Assembly: GCA_900548465.1 (NCBI GenBank) | Contig: URKY01000058.1 | Coordinates: 1 to 12,049 of the forward strand | Direction: 5' to 3' | From: an uncultured Eubacterium sp. | GTDB taxonomy: Bacteria; Bacillota; Clostridia; Lachnospirales; Lachnospiraceae | DNA: 12,049 nucleotides | Shown here: piece after piece, positions 1-8,091 of the stretch | Layout of the letters: the number at the start of each line of letters is the position of its first letter | Position numbering within the stretch: the stretch's first letter is position 1 | Translations under genes and position numbers: made by a program | Notes under the pieces: model-generated | The model's input: the letters and a program-made list of their open reading frames with translations, nothing else | What the model was told of the DNA's origin: nothing | Databases searched by the model: none

Positions 1-37
1 AAAAGAAAAGAAGGAAGATAACTTTATCCTCCTTCTT
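1..37 (-). terminator. Intrinsic terminator after recN, end of operon
   Basis: On the minus strand, 21 bases past the recN stop codon, a stem of up to 14 pairs (arms at 24-37 and 8-21) closes a very small loop; one position is a G-U pair in the minus-strand RNA, the rest are Watson-Crick. The stem is followed directly by TTCTTTT (positions 7 to 1). On the plus strand the same position would be an A-C mismatch and no T-run follows, so the signal is directional and fits the end of the asp23-recN operon. Confidence 0.88.
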
Positions 38-58
38 AATATTCCATAAATATAAACT

Positions 59-1747
59 TTAAACCAAGTCACTTTTTGTTCTGTCTGCCATATCTTTCAT
101 TTCAATAGCATGGGTAATTGCCGCATTACTCATTGTTCCGTCACCATTAATTCTGACAATTTCTTTAACCGACTGTTCCCTTGTAAGATGGTATATTTCA
201 GTAACAGTGGAATTATTTTCACTTTTCTTTTCAATAAGATAATGATTATCTGCCATTGATGCAATTTGCGCCAAATGAGAAATACATATAACCTGATGAT
301 TTCTGCTTATTTTTGCAAGTTTTTCTGCTACTTTCTGGGCTGTCTTTCCACTTATTCCTGTATCAATTTCATCAAAAATAAGTGTTTCTATCTTGTCCTC
401 CTGAGCCAGAATGGATTTTATTGCAAGCATAATCCTTGACAATTCACCACCGGAAGCAATTTTTGCCAAAGGTCTTCTTGGTTCTCCCGGATTTGTGGAA
501 ATCATAAATTCAACCTTGTCATATCCTTTTTCAGTAATTCTGCCATCACCTTCAACATCAATGGCAAAATCAACTGAAATAAAGTTCAAATCAACAAGAG
601 CCTGTGTCACCAGCCCTGAAAGACGTTTTGCAGCCTCTTTTCGTTTTTTTGAAATGTCTGCACACAAATTATCAAGTCTGTCTTCCATCTGTTTTATTTC
701 TGCCTTTATGGCTTGGATTTCAACAGTGTAATTCTTTAATATTTCAAGATACTCCTGTTTTTCTTCCATATAAGCCAAAACATCTTCAATAGTTCTGCCA
801 TATTTCATTTTCAAATGATTAATTGTGTTATATCTTTCCTCAACTTCTCTTGCATACTCAGGATTAAAATCTAACTCATTATTATAATCTGCAATATCAG
901 ATGTTAAATCCCTGCACATGGAATCAATATCATATAATATACTTTGGAACTGATCAATTTTTTCATCCATTCCCTTAATACTATTAATGTCCATTATTGC
1001 CCTGTTTATGACAAATCCTGCACCATTTTCACTTTCATAATTCAAATAATTATATACCTGAGATAGACAGTTTACAATTTGTTCACTGTTTGAAATCTTT
1101 TTAAATGTCTCTTCGATTTCTTCATCTTCACCTATTCTTAAATTTGCACTTTCGATTTCATTGACTTCAAATTCCGCAAATTCAATTTCACGGGTTCTTT
1201 TTCCTTCATCAATATCGTACTCTTCTAATTTTTTCTTTAACTGACAATATTTTGAGTAATCATTTTTAATTTTTAATAATATTTCCTCTGCTTCTTCACC
1301 TGCAAATTCATCCAGAATTTCCAGGTGTTTTTCAGGATATAATAATGACTGATGGTCGTGCTGTCCGTGTATGTCAACAAGCATTCCCATTACTTTTTTC
1401 AGAGTATTTAAATTAACGGTTTCACCATTAATTTTTGAAATACTTCTTGATTCCGTAATTTTTCTTGCAACAGTAACAGTATTTCCATCCTCTGTATATA
1501 TATCAAATTCTTTTAATTTTTTCTGACATTCCTCATTCACGCTAAATGTCAGTTCTACCAGTGCGTAATCAGTGCCTGTTCTGATAATATCCTTTGAAAC
1601 TTTATTTCCCAATGCGATATTTACTGAGCCGAGAATCAAAGATTTTCCGGCACCGGTTTCACCTGTAAGCACAACTAACCCTTTTGAAAAATCAATGTCA
1701 ACTTCTTTTATTAACGCCAGATTTTTTACATGTAAGTTAATTAACAT
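59..1747 (-). CDS. recN: DNA repair protein RecN
   Basis: RecN is a cytoplasmic SMC-like ATPase recruited early to DNA double-strand breaks, where it helps hold and process broken ends for RecA-dependent repair. The 562-residue length is normal for the family. Visible parts in order: Walker A GETGAGKS at residues 29-36, the HGQHDHQ segment near 127-133, a long charged coiled-coil arm from about 150 to 380, the ABC signature ASGGELSR at 431-438, Walker B LIFDEIDTGISG at 456-467 and the switch histidine in ISHLAQ at 489-494. The ATG is preceded by a strong purine-rich site (GAGGAGGAG, about 1750-1758). It is the last gene of the operon, 31 bases after argR and just before a terminator, and in Bacillus it also follows the arginine regulator. 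No damage-type operator was found in the short gap upstream. Confidence 0.97.
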   Translation of the reverse strand: MLINLHVKNLALIKEVDIDFSKGLVVLTGETGAGKSLILGSVNIALGNKVSKDIIRTGTDYALVELTFSVNEECQKKLKEFDIYTEDGNTVTVARKITESRSISKINGETVNLNTLKKVMGMLVDIHGQHDHQSLLYPEKHLEILDEFAGEEAEEILLKIKNDYSKYCQLKKKLEEYDIDEGKRTREIEFAEFEVNEIESANLRIGEDEEIEETFKKISNSEQIVNCLSQVYNYLNYESENGAGFVINRAIMDINSIKGMDEKIDQFQSILYDIDSMCRDLTSDIADYNNELDFNPEYAREVEERYNTINHLKMKYGRTIEDVLAYMEEKQEYLEILKNYTVEIQAIKAEIKQMEDRLDNLCADISKKRKEAAKRLSGLVTQALVDLNFISVDFAIDVEGDGRITEKGYDKVEFMISTNPGEPRRPLAKIASGGELSRIMLAIKSILAQEDKIETLIFDEIDTGISGKTAQKVAEKLAKISRNHQVICISHLAQIASMADNHYLIEKKSENNSTVTEIYHLTREQSVKEIVRINGDGTMSNAAITHAIEMKDMADRTKSDLV

Positions 1748-1778
1748 ATCTCCTCCTCTTTGTGCTTCTCTCCAAATT

Positions 1779-2228
1779 CTATCCTATCATTCCTTCTAAA
1801 TATTCTTTCACACCGCTTGCTTCTTTTTTGTTGGAAATAACACACATAATGGTATCATCTCCCGCAATACACCCTAATACCTGTTCTATGTTCATGGCAT
1901 CAATAGCAGCAGCCACCGCCATTGCCATTCCAGCAACAGTTTTTATAACTAAAATATTTTCGGCAGTATTTATAGTTAATACTCCGTCATTTAAAACACG
2001 AAGATATTTACTGTTTAATGAAATATTCGAAGTTGATGGCATGGCATATTTCTGACCTCCACCGTTAACCGAAACCTTTGTAAGGTTTAGTTCCCTGATG
2101 TCTCTGGAGACAGTCGCCTGAGTTACTGCAAATCCGTTTTCAATTAATAAATTCGCTAACTCTTCCTGTGTAACAACATCCTGATTATTAATCAATTCAA
2201 TTATTTTTCTCTGTCTTTTTGCTTTCAT
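1779..2228 (-). CDS. argR: Arginine repressor ArgR/AhrC
   Basis: This 149-residue protein is a cytoplasmic arginine-sensing transcription factor; family members form hexamers that repress arginine biosynthesis and, in Bacillus, activate its catabolism. The N-terminal winged helix carries the recognition-helix motif QATVSRDIREL at residues 37-47. A linker near 55-75 joins it to the C-terminal oligomerisation and arginine-binding domain, which shows TVAGMAMAVAAAID at 97-110 and the arginine-binding loop GCIAGDDT at 119-126, including the two aspartates. The start is supported by GGAG five bases upstream of ATG, and the gene begins 11 bases after nadK. No arginine biosynthesis genes are in the window, so its targets are elsewhere. 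Its placement before recN matches ahrC-recN in Bacillus. Whether it controls its own operon cannot be seen; no clear ARG box is present in the gaps. Confidence 0.96.
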   Translation of the reverse strand: MKAKRQRKIIELINNQDVVTQEELANLLIENGFAVTQATVSRDIRELNLTKVSVNGGGQKYAMPSTSNISLNSKYLRVLNDGVLTINTAENILVIKTVAGMAMAVAAAIDAMNIEQVLGCIAGDDTIMCVISNKKEASGVKEYLEGMIG

Positions 2229-2239
2229 AACAACTCCGT

Positions 2240-3094
2240 TTAATTTAATTTATCTTTTATTGCCTGAAGGAAACTTCCTTCATCTAATTTTACAATTTCG
2301 GATGTAGATATAGCTTTGCTGATTCTGATAATGTCTCCTGACACTACTTTAAATATTCCATCCCCATCAAAAGCAACTACTCTTGTCTCATCATTGTATG
2401 CCCTGCACTGTCCTATTTTTACTTCAATAGAATCATTTGAAGACAATAAAATGCTTCTATTTGCTAAAGTATGCGGACATATAGGTGTCAGCATAATCAT
2501 GTGGGAATCCGGTCTTGCCACAGGCCCTCCTGCCGAAAGGTTGTATGCCGTAGAACCGGTAGGCGTTGCAAATATGAGTCCGTCAGCATGATATGAACCT
2601 AACATCTGACCATTAACATACACATCATAATCTGATATTGCAAGATCTGCACCTCTGTGTACAACAATATCATTAAGAACCGTTGATGTATAAATGCATT
2701 CTCTATCCCTTATTATTTCACCTTTCAGCATCATTCTTGACTCAACATTAAACTTATCGTCTAACAGTCTGTCAAGGGCATCATATAAGTTTTCAGGGGA
2801 AATCTCAGCCAGAAAACCAAGAGTTCCCTTATTGACACCAACAAATACAATGTCCATATCTAACAAATCTTTAGCTGCATGAAGAAGAGTTCCATCTCCC
2901 CCTATGCTTATTACACATTCCAAATTTGCAGGCAGTTCATTTTTGTTTAGAACCTTAAACTCTCCTGTTTTGTCGTCGACATTATCTATTATAGTGCAGT
3001 CAGCTCCCTTGTCCGTCAGATACTCACACACTTTCTTTGCCGTATTTAATTTTATATCTCTGTAACTGTTTGTAACGACACCAAATACTTTCAT
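2240..3094 (-). CDS. nadK: NAD kinase
   Basis: NAD kinase phosphorylates the 2'-hydroxyl of the adenosine ribose of NAD to make NADP, using ATP or, in many bacteria, polyphosphate. The 284-residue length is typical. The key motifs are present in order: GGDGT at residues 65-69, which holds the catalytic aspartate; LNDIVVHRG at 140-148, the NAD-binding 'NE' motif with D in place of the commoner E; DGLIFATPTGSTAY at 171-184 followed by LSAGGP at 186-191; and PICPHTLANRS at 204-214. The ATG has AGGAG upstream that overlaps the TAG stop of tlyA, with a gap of only 9 bases, so translation is probably coupled. Bacillus does not have this gene in the equivalent cluster; tlyA-nadK-argR-recN is an order I recall from clostridia. 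Older names are ppnK and yqfE-like inorganic polyphosphate/ATP-NAD kinase. Confidence 0.96.
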   Translation of the reverse strand: MKVFGVVTNSYRDIKLNTAKKVCEYLTDKGADCTIIDNVDDKTGEFKVLNKNELPANLECVISIGGDGTLLHAAKDLLDMDIVFVGVNKGTLGFLAEISPENLYDALDRLLDDKFNVESRMMLKGEIIRDRECIYTSTVLNDIVVHRGADLAISDYDVYVNGQMLGSYHADGLIFATPTGSTAYNLSAGGPVARPDSHMIMLTPICPHTLANRSILLSSNDSIEVKIGQCRAYNDETRVVAFDGDGIFKVVSGDIIRISKAISTSEIVKLDEGSFLQAIKDKLN

Positions 3095-3103
3095 ATCCAG
3101 CTC

Positions 3104-3913
3104 CTATTTATCTAATTCTTTGTGGGATAATTCCACCACTTGCTCCGGATTAACTAAACCATCCTCATACTCTTCGTTTTCTGATAAATTCTTAAGATAT
3201 AATAAATATTCAATATTTCCTTCCGGTCCCTTTACCGGAGAAAAATCAAGATTAATTATTCCAAACCCTATGCTTTTAGCATATTCTATTACTTTCTCAA
3301 TAACTTCCCTATGTACATTTTTGTCCCTTACTACGCCTTTTTTTCCTACATTTTCCCTTCCTGCTTCAAACTGTGGTTTTATTAAACATACGATTCTTCC
3401 ATTATCTGTCAGAAGATTTTTTACAGGCAAAAGTACCTTTGTAAGAGAAATAAATGACACGTCAATAGATGCAAATTCTATTTTGTCATCAATGTCTTCA
3501 GCTGTTACGTAGCGGATATTTGTTCTATCCATACATATTACACGTTCATCAGTCACCAATTTCCATGCCAACTGACCATGTCCTACGTCAACGGAATATA
3601 CTTTTATAGCTCCATTCTGAAGCATACAGTCTGTAAATCCTCCTGTAGATGCTCCTACATCCATACAAACTTTTCCTTCTACTTCAACACCGAAATTATC
3701 CATAGCTTTCTCAAGTTTTAAACCACCACGGCTTACATATTTTAGTGTTTTTCCTCTAACTTCAATATTTACTTTTTCATCAAAAAAAGTTCCGGCTTTA
3801 TCTTCCCTTTCGTTATCCACAAATACAATGCCACTCATAATAATAGCTTTTGCCTTTTCCCTGGAAGGTGCAAGACCTCTTTTTACCAGTAATACATCTA
3901 ATCTTTCTTTCAT
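3104..3913 (-). CDS. tlyA: TlyA-family rRNA methyltransferase / haemolysin A family
   Basis: A two-domain protein of 269 residues. An N-terminal S4 RNA-binding domain covers about residues 3-63; an FtsJ/RrmJ-like SAM methyltransferase follows. Visible motifs: SRGGLKL at 61-67, SAM-binding DVGASTGGFTDC at 85-96, DVSFISL at 151-157, KPQFE at 179-183 and SPVKGPEGNIEYL at 225-237. K66, D151, K179 and E235 line up, with a constant offset of three, with the K-D-K-E tetrad proposed for Mycobacterium tuberculosis TlyA, which 2'-O-methylates 16S and 23S rRNA. The Bacillus homologue in the same operon is YqxC. The haemolysin name is historical, and the target here is inferred. Its ATG overlaps the dxs TGA stop as ATGA and no strong binding site precedes it, so translational coupling to dxs is likely. 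Confidence 0.93.
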   Translation of the reverse strand: MKERLDVLLVKRGLAPSREKAKAIIMSGIVFVDNEREDKAGTFFDEKVNIEVRGKTLKYVSRGGLKLEKAMDNFGVEVEGKVCMDVGASTGGFTDCMLQNGAIKVYSVDVGHGQLAWKLVTDERVICMDRTNIRYVTAEDIDDKIEFASIDVSFISLTKVLLPVKNLLTDNGRIVCLIKPQFEAGRENVGKKGVVRDKNVHREVIEKVIEYAKSIGFGIINLDFSPVKGPEGNIEYLLYLKNLSENEEYEDGLVNPEQVVELSHKELDK

Positions 3914-5769
3914 TTTGCTAACTTTAATACCTTTTCATATATATCTTTATAACTGATTCCTATTCTTTCTCTTAATTCTTCCACTGCCCCCTGTTCAACA
4001 AACATATCACCAATTGCAAGGGATACAACCTTAATATTTAAGTCATTTTCCATAATATATGTCTCAATGCCTTCGCCGTATCCACCTCTTTTTATTCCTT
4101 CTTCAACAGTAATAATAAAATCATGATCTTTTGCCAGATAATCAATCATATCATAGTCAATAGGTTTTATAAATCTTGCATTAACAAATGTTACGTTTTT
4201 GTTATTCTCTTCCAGTAAGTCTACTGCCTTTTTGGTTTCCTCTACCATTCCACCCACAGCAATAATTGCTACATTTTCACCTTCTTTTAAAATTTCACTT
4301 TTTCCATATTCAAATTTAGAAGGAGCATATTGGAAAAATGCCTTTCCTCTTGGAAATCTAACTGCTATAGGTCCGTTGAAATCAGCTGCAAACTTAGTTG
4401 CCTGCATTAACTCTTCTGCATCCTTTGGTGCAACAATTGTCAAATTAGGAATAGCTGACATAAACGAAATATCAAATATTCCCTGATGGGTTTCTCCATC
4501 CTTTCCCACCAGTCCGGCTCTGTCAACAATGAGAACTACAGGCAGATTCTGTAAACATACATCATGTAATATCTGATCATAGGCTCTCTGATAAAATGAT
4601 GAGTATATTGAAACAAAAGGTTTATAACCTGATGCTGCAAGCCCTGCCGCAAAGGTCACTGCATGCTCTTCCGCAATTCCCACATCAAAAAACCTGTCAG
4701 GATATTCTCTTGCAAATTTTGTAAGTCCTGTGCCGTCAGGCATTGCTGCCGTTATTGTCACAACCTTTTCATCTTTTTTTGCAATATCTACAATCGTATT
4801 TGAGAAAACATCTGTATATGACAATTGTATGCTTTCGGAAAATTCCTTTCCTGTATTTATATCAAAGGGATTTACTCCATGGTATTTTGACGGATTTTTT
4901 TCTGCCGGGTTATAGCCTTTTCCCTTAATTGTTTTGACATGAATAAGTATTGGATGATCAATTTTTAATGCTCCGTTAAAGATTTCAATCATCTGTTCTA
5001 TATTATGTCCGTCTACCGGTCCAATATAAGTAATTCCCAAATCATCAAAAAATCCACCGGAAATAATAAGATTTTTCAGACTGTCTTTTGTTCTCTTAAG
5101 TCTTTTAACAATTTTTTGTCCAACTTTCGGGATTTTGTTAAGAGATTTCTCCACATCTTCTTTAAAACCATTATAATGTTCACCTATTCTGAATTTATTT
5201 AAATAGTTGGACATACTTCCAACATTTTCAGAAATTGACATATTGTTATCATTTAATATAATAATGAAATTTTTCTTAAGACTGGCAACATTATTTAGGG
5301 CTTCCAATGCCATTCCACCGGTTAATGCACCATCACCAATTACAGCTACAACTTTACCGTCATTTTTCTGAAGGTCATTTGCAGCAGCAATTCCTAAAGC
5401 TGCCGAGATTGATGTTGAACTGTGCCCCGTGTCAAAGCTATCGCAATCACTTTCGTGACGCTTTGGGAATCCACTTAATCCGTCTAACTGACGAAGACTC
5501 ACAAAGTCATCTTTTCTTCCTGTCAGTATTTTGTGGGTATAGGCCTGATGTCCTACATCCCATACAATCTTGTCTCTCGGAAATTTTAAAACACTGTGAA
5601 GGGCAATTGTCAAATCAACAGTTCCTAAATTTGATGCCAGATGTCCACCGTTTTTACTTACTGAATCAATAATAAATTCTCTTATTTCCTGAGCCAGTCT
5701 GTCGTAATCTTTTTTATTTATTTTTTTTATGTCATTTGGTTTATTAATTTTATCTAATAATTTTTTCAT
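3910..5769 (-). CDS. dxs: 1-deoxy-D-xylulose-5-phosphate synthase
   Basis: Dxs condenses pyruvate and glyceraldehyde 3-phosphate, with thiamine diphosphate and magnesium, to 1-deoxy-D-xylulose 5-phosphate, the first step of the MEP isoprenoid pathway and a branch to thiamine and pyridoxal phosphate. The 619-residue protein is full length. Visible landmarks: HLASNLG at 43-49, DVGHQAYTHKILTGR at 71-85, GHSSTSIS at 115-122, the thiamine-diphosphate motif starting GDGALTGG at 145-152 and ending at LNDNNMSIS 172-180, the catalytic-glutamate segment GIAEEHA at 364-370, RAGLVGKDGETHQG at 417-430 and RFPRG at 471-475. The C-terminal transketolase-like domain ends near 619. The start is an ATG 26 bases after ispA with only a weak AGAAG upstream; no other in-frame start has better support. 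The stop overlaps the tlyA start. Its position next to ispA links the first and a late step of isoprenoid synthesis. Confidence 0.98.
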   Translation of the reverse strand: MKKLLDKINKPNDIKKINKKDYDRLAQEIREFIIDSVSKNGGHLASNLGTVDLTIALHSVLKFPRDKIVWDVGHQAYTHKILTGRKDDFVSLRQLDGLSGFPKRHESDCDSFDTGHSSTSISAALGIAAANDLQKNDGKVVAVIGDGALTGGMALEALNNVASLKKNFIIILNDNNMSISENVGSMSNYLNKFRIGEHYNGFKEDVEKSLNKIPKVGQKIVKRLKRTKDSLKNLIISGGFFDDLGITYIGPVDGHNIEQMIEIFNGALKIDHPILIHVKTIKGKGYNPAEKNPSKYHGVNPFDINTGKEFSESIQLSYTDVFSNTIVDIAKKDEKVVTITAAMPDGTGLTKFAREYPDRFFDVGIAEEHAVTFAAGLAASGYKPFVSIYSSFYQRAYDQILHDVCLQNLPVVLIVDRAGLVGKDGETHQGIFDISFMSAIPNLTIVAPKDAEELMQATKFAADFNGPIAVRFPRGKAFFQYAPSKFEYGKSEILKEGENVAIIAVGGMVEETKKAVDLLEENNKNVTFVNARFIKPIDYDMIDYLAKDHDFIITVEEGIKRGGYGEGIETYIMENDLNIKVVSLAIGDMFVEQGAVEELRERIGISYKDIYEKVLKLAK

Positions 5770-5795
5770 TGCTTCTTACAATACTGTTTGTAGTA

Positions 5796-6686
5796 TTACT
5801 TCTCTCTATTTATTAATTTATAAATCAATTCCTTTAGAAATTCGTTTTTCTCTCCAATACCATCCAGTAACTGTATTGCCTCTTCTGAGTATTCCTCTAC
5901 CTTCTTTTTTGAGTTATCAAGTCCGCAAATTGATACATAGGTAGATTTGTGATTTTTTTCATCACTAAAAACAGGTTTTCCAAGCACTTCAGTTGTGCTT
6001 GTTACATCCAGGATATCATCCTGTATCTGGAATGCAATGCCTACATTCTTTGCGATTTTTTCCACACATTCTATCTTTTCTTCTTCAGCTCCGGCAAGAA
6101 CTGCTCCCGCCATCATTGAAGCCTCTATTAAAGCCGCTGTTTTCAAATTATTAATATAATCAATAGTTTCTAAAGATTTTTCTTTATTATCATTAATCAC
6201 ATCAACAACCTGTCCGCCTACCATTCCGTATATACCGGCTTTTTTTGCTATAATCTTCATTGCTTTTGCGGCTCTTAAGGGATTACCTGAAGAAACCACT
6301 GCATCACTCATAGTTTCGTAAGCAAGGTTAAGTAAACCGTCCCCTGCCAGAATTCCCATATTCTCTCCATACTGAGCGTGGGTAGTTTTCTTTCCACGTC
6401 TGTATTCATCGTTATCCATGGCAGGTAAATCATCATGAACCAATGAATAAGTATGTATCATTTCTATTGCTGCCATAAAAGGATATGCATCCTTTTCATT
6501 TCCACCAAACAATTTAAGCGTTTCTAATAACAGCATTGGGCGCAGTCTTTTGCCTCCTGCCTTAATACTATAATTTATTGCCTCAATTATAATTTTCTGC
6601 ATTCCCTCTTCCCTTGGGCAATAGGAATACACAATATTTTCAACATATTTTGTTTTTTCTTTTAATTCCAAATCAAAATTATTCAT
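5796..6686 (-). CDS. ispA: Farnesyl diphosphate synthase (polyprenyl synthase family)
   Basis: A cytoplasmic prenyltransferase that adds isopentenyl diphosphate to allylic primers, most likely giving farnesyl diphosphate for undecaprenyl phosphate and other isoprenoids. Counted from the preferred start (296 residues), it shows GGKRLRP at 44-50, the first aspartate-rich motif DDLPAMD at 85-91 preceded by HTYSLVH, the GGQVVD segment at 157-162 and the second aspartate-rich motif DDILD at 223-227. These fit short-chain bacterial IspA enzymes; product length is inferred, and a geranylgeranyl product cannot be excluded. The frame is open to an ATG at 6698, but GAGGG lies five bases before the ATG at 6686, so the shorter form is preferred. 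It overlaps the end of xseB by 8 bases, and dxs follows after 26 bases. Confidence 0.95.
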   Translation of the reverse strand: MNNFDLELKEKTKYVENIVYSYCPREEGMQKIIIEAINYSIKAGGKRLRPMLLLETLKLFGGNEKDAYPFMAAIEMIHTYSLVHDDLPAMDNDEYRRGKKTTHAQYGENMGILAGDGLLNLAYETMSDAVVSSGNPLRAAKAMKIIAKKAGIYGMVGGQVVDVINDNKEKSLETIDYINNLKTAALIEASMMAGAVLAGAEEEKIECVEKIAKNVGIAFQIQDDILDVTSTTEVLGKPVFSDEKNHKSTYVSICGLDNSKKKVEEYSEEAIQLLDGIGEKNEFLKELIYKLINREK

Positions 6687-6876
6687 CTTTACCCTCATTA
6701 AGCACTATTATTTTCTTTTCCATGTCACCAATCTGTAAATTACTGTTCTGAACTAATTTCAATCCCTGATTATATAATTCAAATGATTTTTCAAGACTTA
6801 TATCATCCTTACTCATTTCTGAAATAATGTCATCTAATTCTTTGAAATTTTCTTCTATACTGTTGTTATTTTCCAT
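6679..6876 (-). CDS. xseB: Exodeoxyribonuclease VII small subunit
   Basis: A small helical protein of 65 residues that binds the large subunit XseA to form exonuclease VII, which degrades single-stranded DNA from both ends. The family pattern is clear: an N-terminal acidic helix (SIEENFKELDDIISEM), then the SLEKSFELYNQGLKLV core that matches the usual LEeslelyeeGm.L motif, then a second helix. An in-frame ATG exists at 6888 (69 residues), but GGAGG at 6882-6886 overlaps that codon and lies five bases before the ATG at 6876, so the latter is chosen. The gene overlaps the xseA stop by 11 bases and the ispA start by 8, as expected for subunits made in coupled fashion. Confidence 0.94.
   Translation of the reverse strand: MENNNSIEENFKELDDIISEMSKDDISLEKSFELYNQGLKLVQNSNLQIGDMEKKIIVLNEGKDE
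6692..6696 (-). promoter_or_regulatory. Ribosome binding site deciding the ispA start
   Basis: GAGGG on the minus strand, inside the last codons of xseB, sits five bases before the ATG at 6686. The alternative ATG at 6698 overlaps it and has no comparable site upstream. Confidence 0.6.
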
Positions 6877-8080
6877 CATAACCTCCATCAGTTACATTAA
6901 TTACTTTCGCATCGATTTTCCCATCTTTCACAATCAAAGAAATTTCATCATCTTTCTTTACCTGTTTTATTGTTTTGACCGGCTTTCTATTATTATCAGT
7001 TACGAAAGCATATCCCTTAGATATTTTATTTAGCGGTGACAGTCCACTTAATTTTTCAGCATAAATCTCAAGTCTGTGTTTTCTGTCATTAAGTTTACTA
7101 TTCATAATATCCTGCAGTTTTGATTCATAATCTGTCAGATACATTTTCTTTGTCTGTATTTGATTAACAGGACTATAAATCCTAAGTTTATTTGTATAAT
7201 TATTCAAATCACTTTTTGTTTTTTCAAGTTTTCTTGTGATTTCCTTAATGAGCATTTGTCTGTAATAAAGCTCCTTTGATAAAAACTCTTTATAATCAAA
7301 AACTGCCAATTTCGCTGCCGCACTTGGTGTAGGCACTCTTATATCTGCCACATAATCAGCAATTGTTGTATCCGTCTGATGACCCACTGCAGAAATAATC
7401 GGGGTATTACAGTCAAAAATTGCCTTGGCAACTATTTCTTCATTAAATGCCCACAAATCCTCTATGGAACCGCCACCTCTTCCTACAATAATCACATCAA
7501 GTCCCATTCTGTCAAGACATCTTATACCATTTACTATATCTTTTGCAGCTCCCTGCCCCTGAACAAGTGAAGGGTACAGATACAGCTGTACAAATGGGTT
7601 CCTTTCTGTTGATATGTTTATTATGTCCTGTATGGCTGCCCCTGTTTCTGCAGTACACACACCTACCTTCAATGCATATTTAGGTATCTCCTTTTTGTAC
7701 ATAGGATCAAAAAGTCCCATCTCTGCAAGTTCACGTTTCAACTGTTCAAACCTCTGAAAGAGAAGTCCTTCCCCCTCATGGGTAATACTTTTTGCATAAA
7801 TCTGGTATCTTCCGTCTCTTTCAAAAACAGATATATTTCCACGGACAACAACCTTCTGTCCCTCTTCCAAGGTAAAATTAAGTCCTCTTCTATCTCCACT
7901 AAACATAATGGCTGATATCACACTGCTACTATCCTTCAGGCTAAAATAAATATGTCCTGTAGAATGATATTTGCAATTACTTACTTCACCTTTTACGTAA
8001 ATATCAGACAATGCGAAATCCTGAGCAAACATATTTTTTATATATCGGTTTACCTGACCAACTGTATATACAGATGCCAT
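6866..8080 (-). CDS. xseA: Exodeoxyribonuclease VII large subunit
   Basis: The catalytic subunit of exonuclease VII, a cytoplasmic single-strand DNA nuclease with roles in mismatch and recombination repair. At 404 residues it is close to the usual firmicute length. An N-terminal OB-fold covers about residues 1-100 (YVKGEVSN at 28-35, GHIYFSLKD at 42-50). The catalytic region follows with TGAAIQDI at 146-153, GRGGGSIEDLW at 200-210, VGHQTDTTIADYVAD at 232-246 and PTPSAAAKLAV at 250-260. A coiled-coil part at about 265-345 and a C-terminal beta-rich tail (ISKGYAFVT) that binds XseB complete it. The segment before TGAA reads TAE, where a proline or serine is usual. AGGAG upstream of the ATG overlaps the nusB TAG stop; the gap is 11 bases. 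In Bacillus folD lies between nusB and xseA, but it is absent here. Confidence 0.97.
   Translation of the reverse strand: MASVYTVGQVNRYIKNMFAQDFALSDIYVKGEVSNCKYHSTGHIYFSLKDSSSVISAIMFSGDRRGLNFTLEEGQKVVVRGNISVFERDGRYQIYAKSITHEGEGLLFQRFEQLKRELAEMGLFDPMYKKEIPKYALKVGVCTAETGAAIQDIINISTERNPFVQLYLYPSLVQGQGAAKDIVNGIRCLDRMGLDVIIVGRGGGSIEDLWAFNEEIVAKAIFDCNTPIISAVGHQTDTTIADYVADIRVPTPSAAAKLAVFDYKEFLSKELYYRQMLIKEITRKLEKTKSDLNNYTNKLRIYSPVNQIQTKKMYLTDYESKLQDIMNSKLNDRKHRLEIYAEKLSGLSPLNKISKGYAFVTDNNRKPVKTIKQVKKDDEISLIVKDGKIDAKVINVTDGGYDGK
6882..6886 (-). promoter_or_regulatory. Ribosome binding site deciding the xseB start
   Basis: GGAGG on the minus strand is within the 3' end of xseA, five bases before the ATG at 6876 and only two before another ATG at 6879. 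It overlaps the ATG at 6888, so that codon cannot use it. Confidence 0.65.
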
Positions 8081-8091
8081 ATTATTTTCTC

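Noticed and set aside
411..731. Plus-strand open frames across the window, such as 411-731, 3120-3512 and 5307-5672
   Set aside because: They lie antisense within strongly supported minus-strand genes, have no good binding sites and show no recognisable protein features.
1748..1778. Regulatory site (LexA-type or ARG box) in the argR-recN gap
   Set aside because: The 31-base gap holds the recN binding site and no convincing palindrome.
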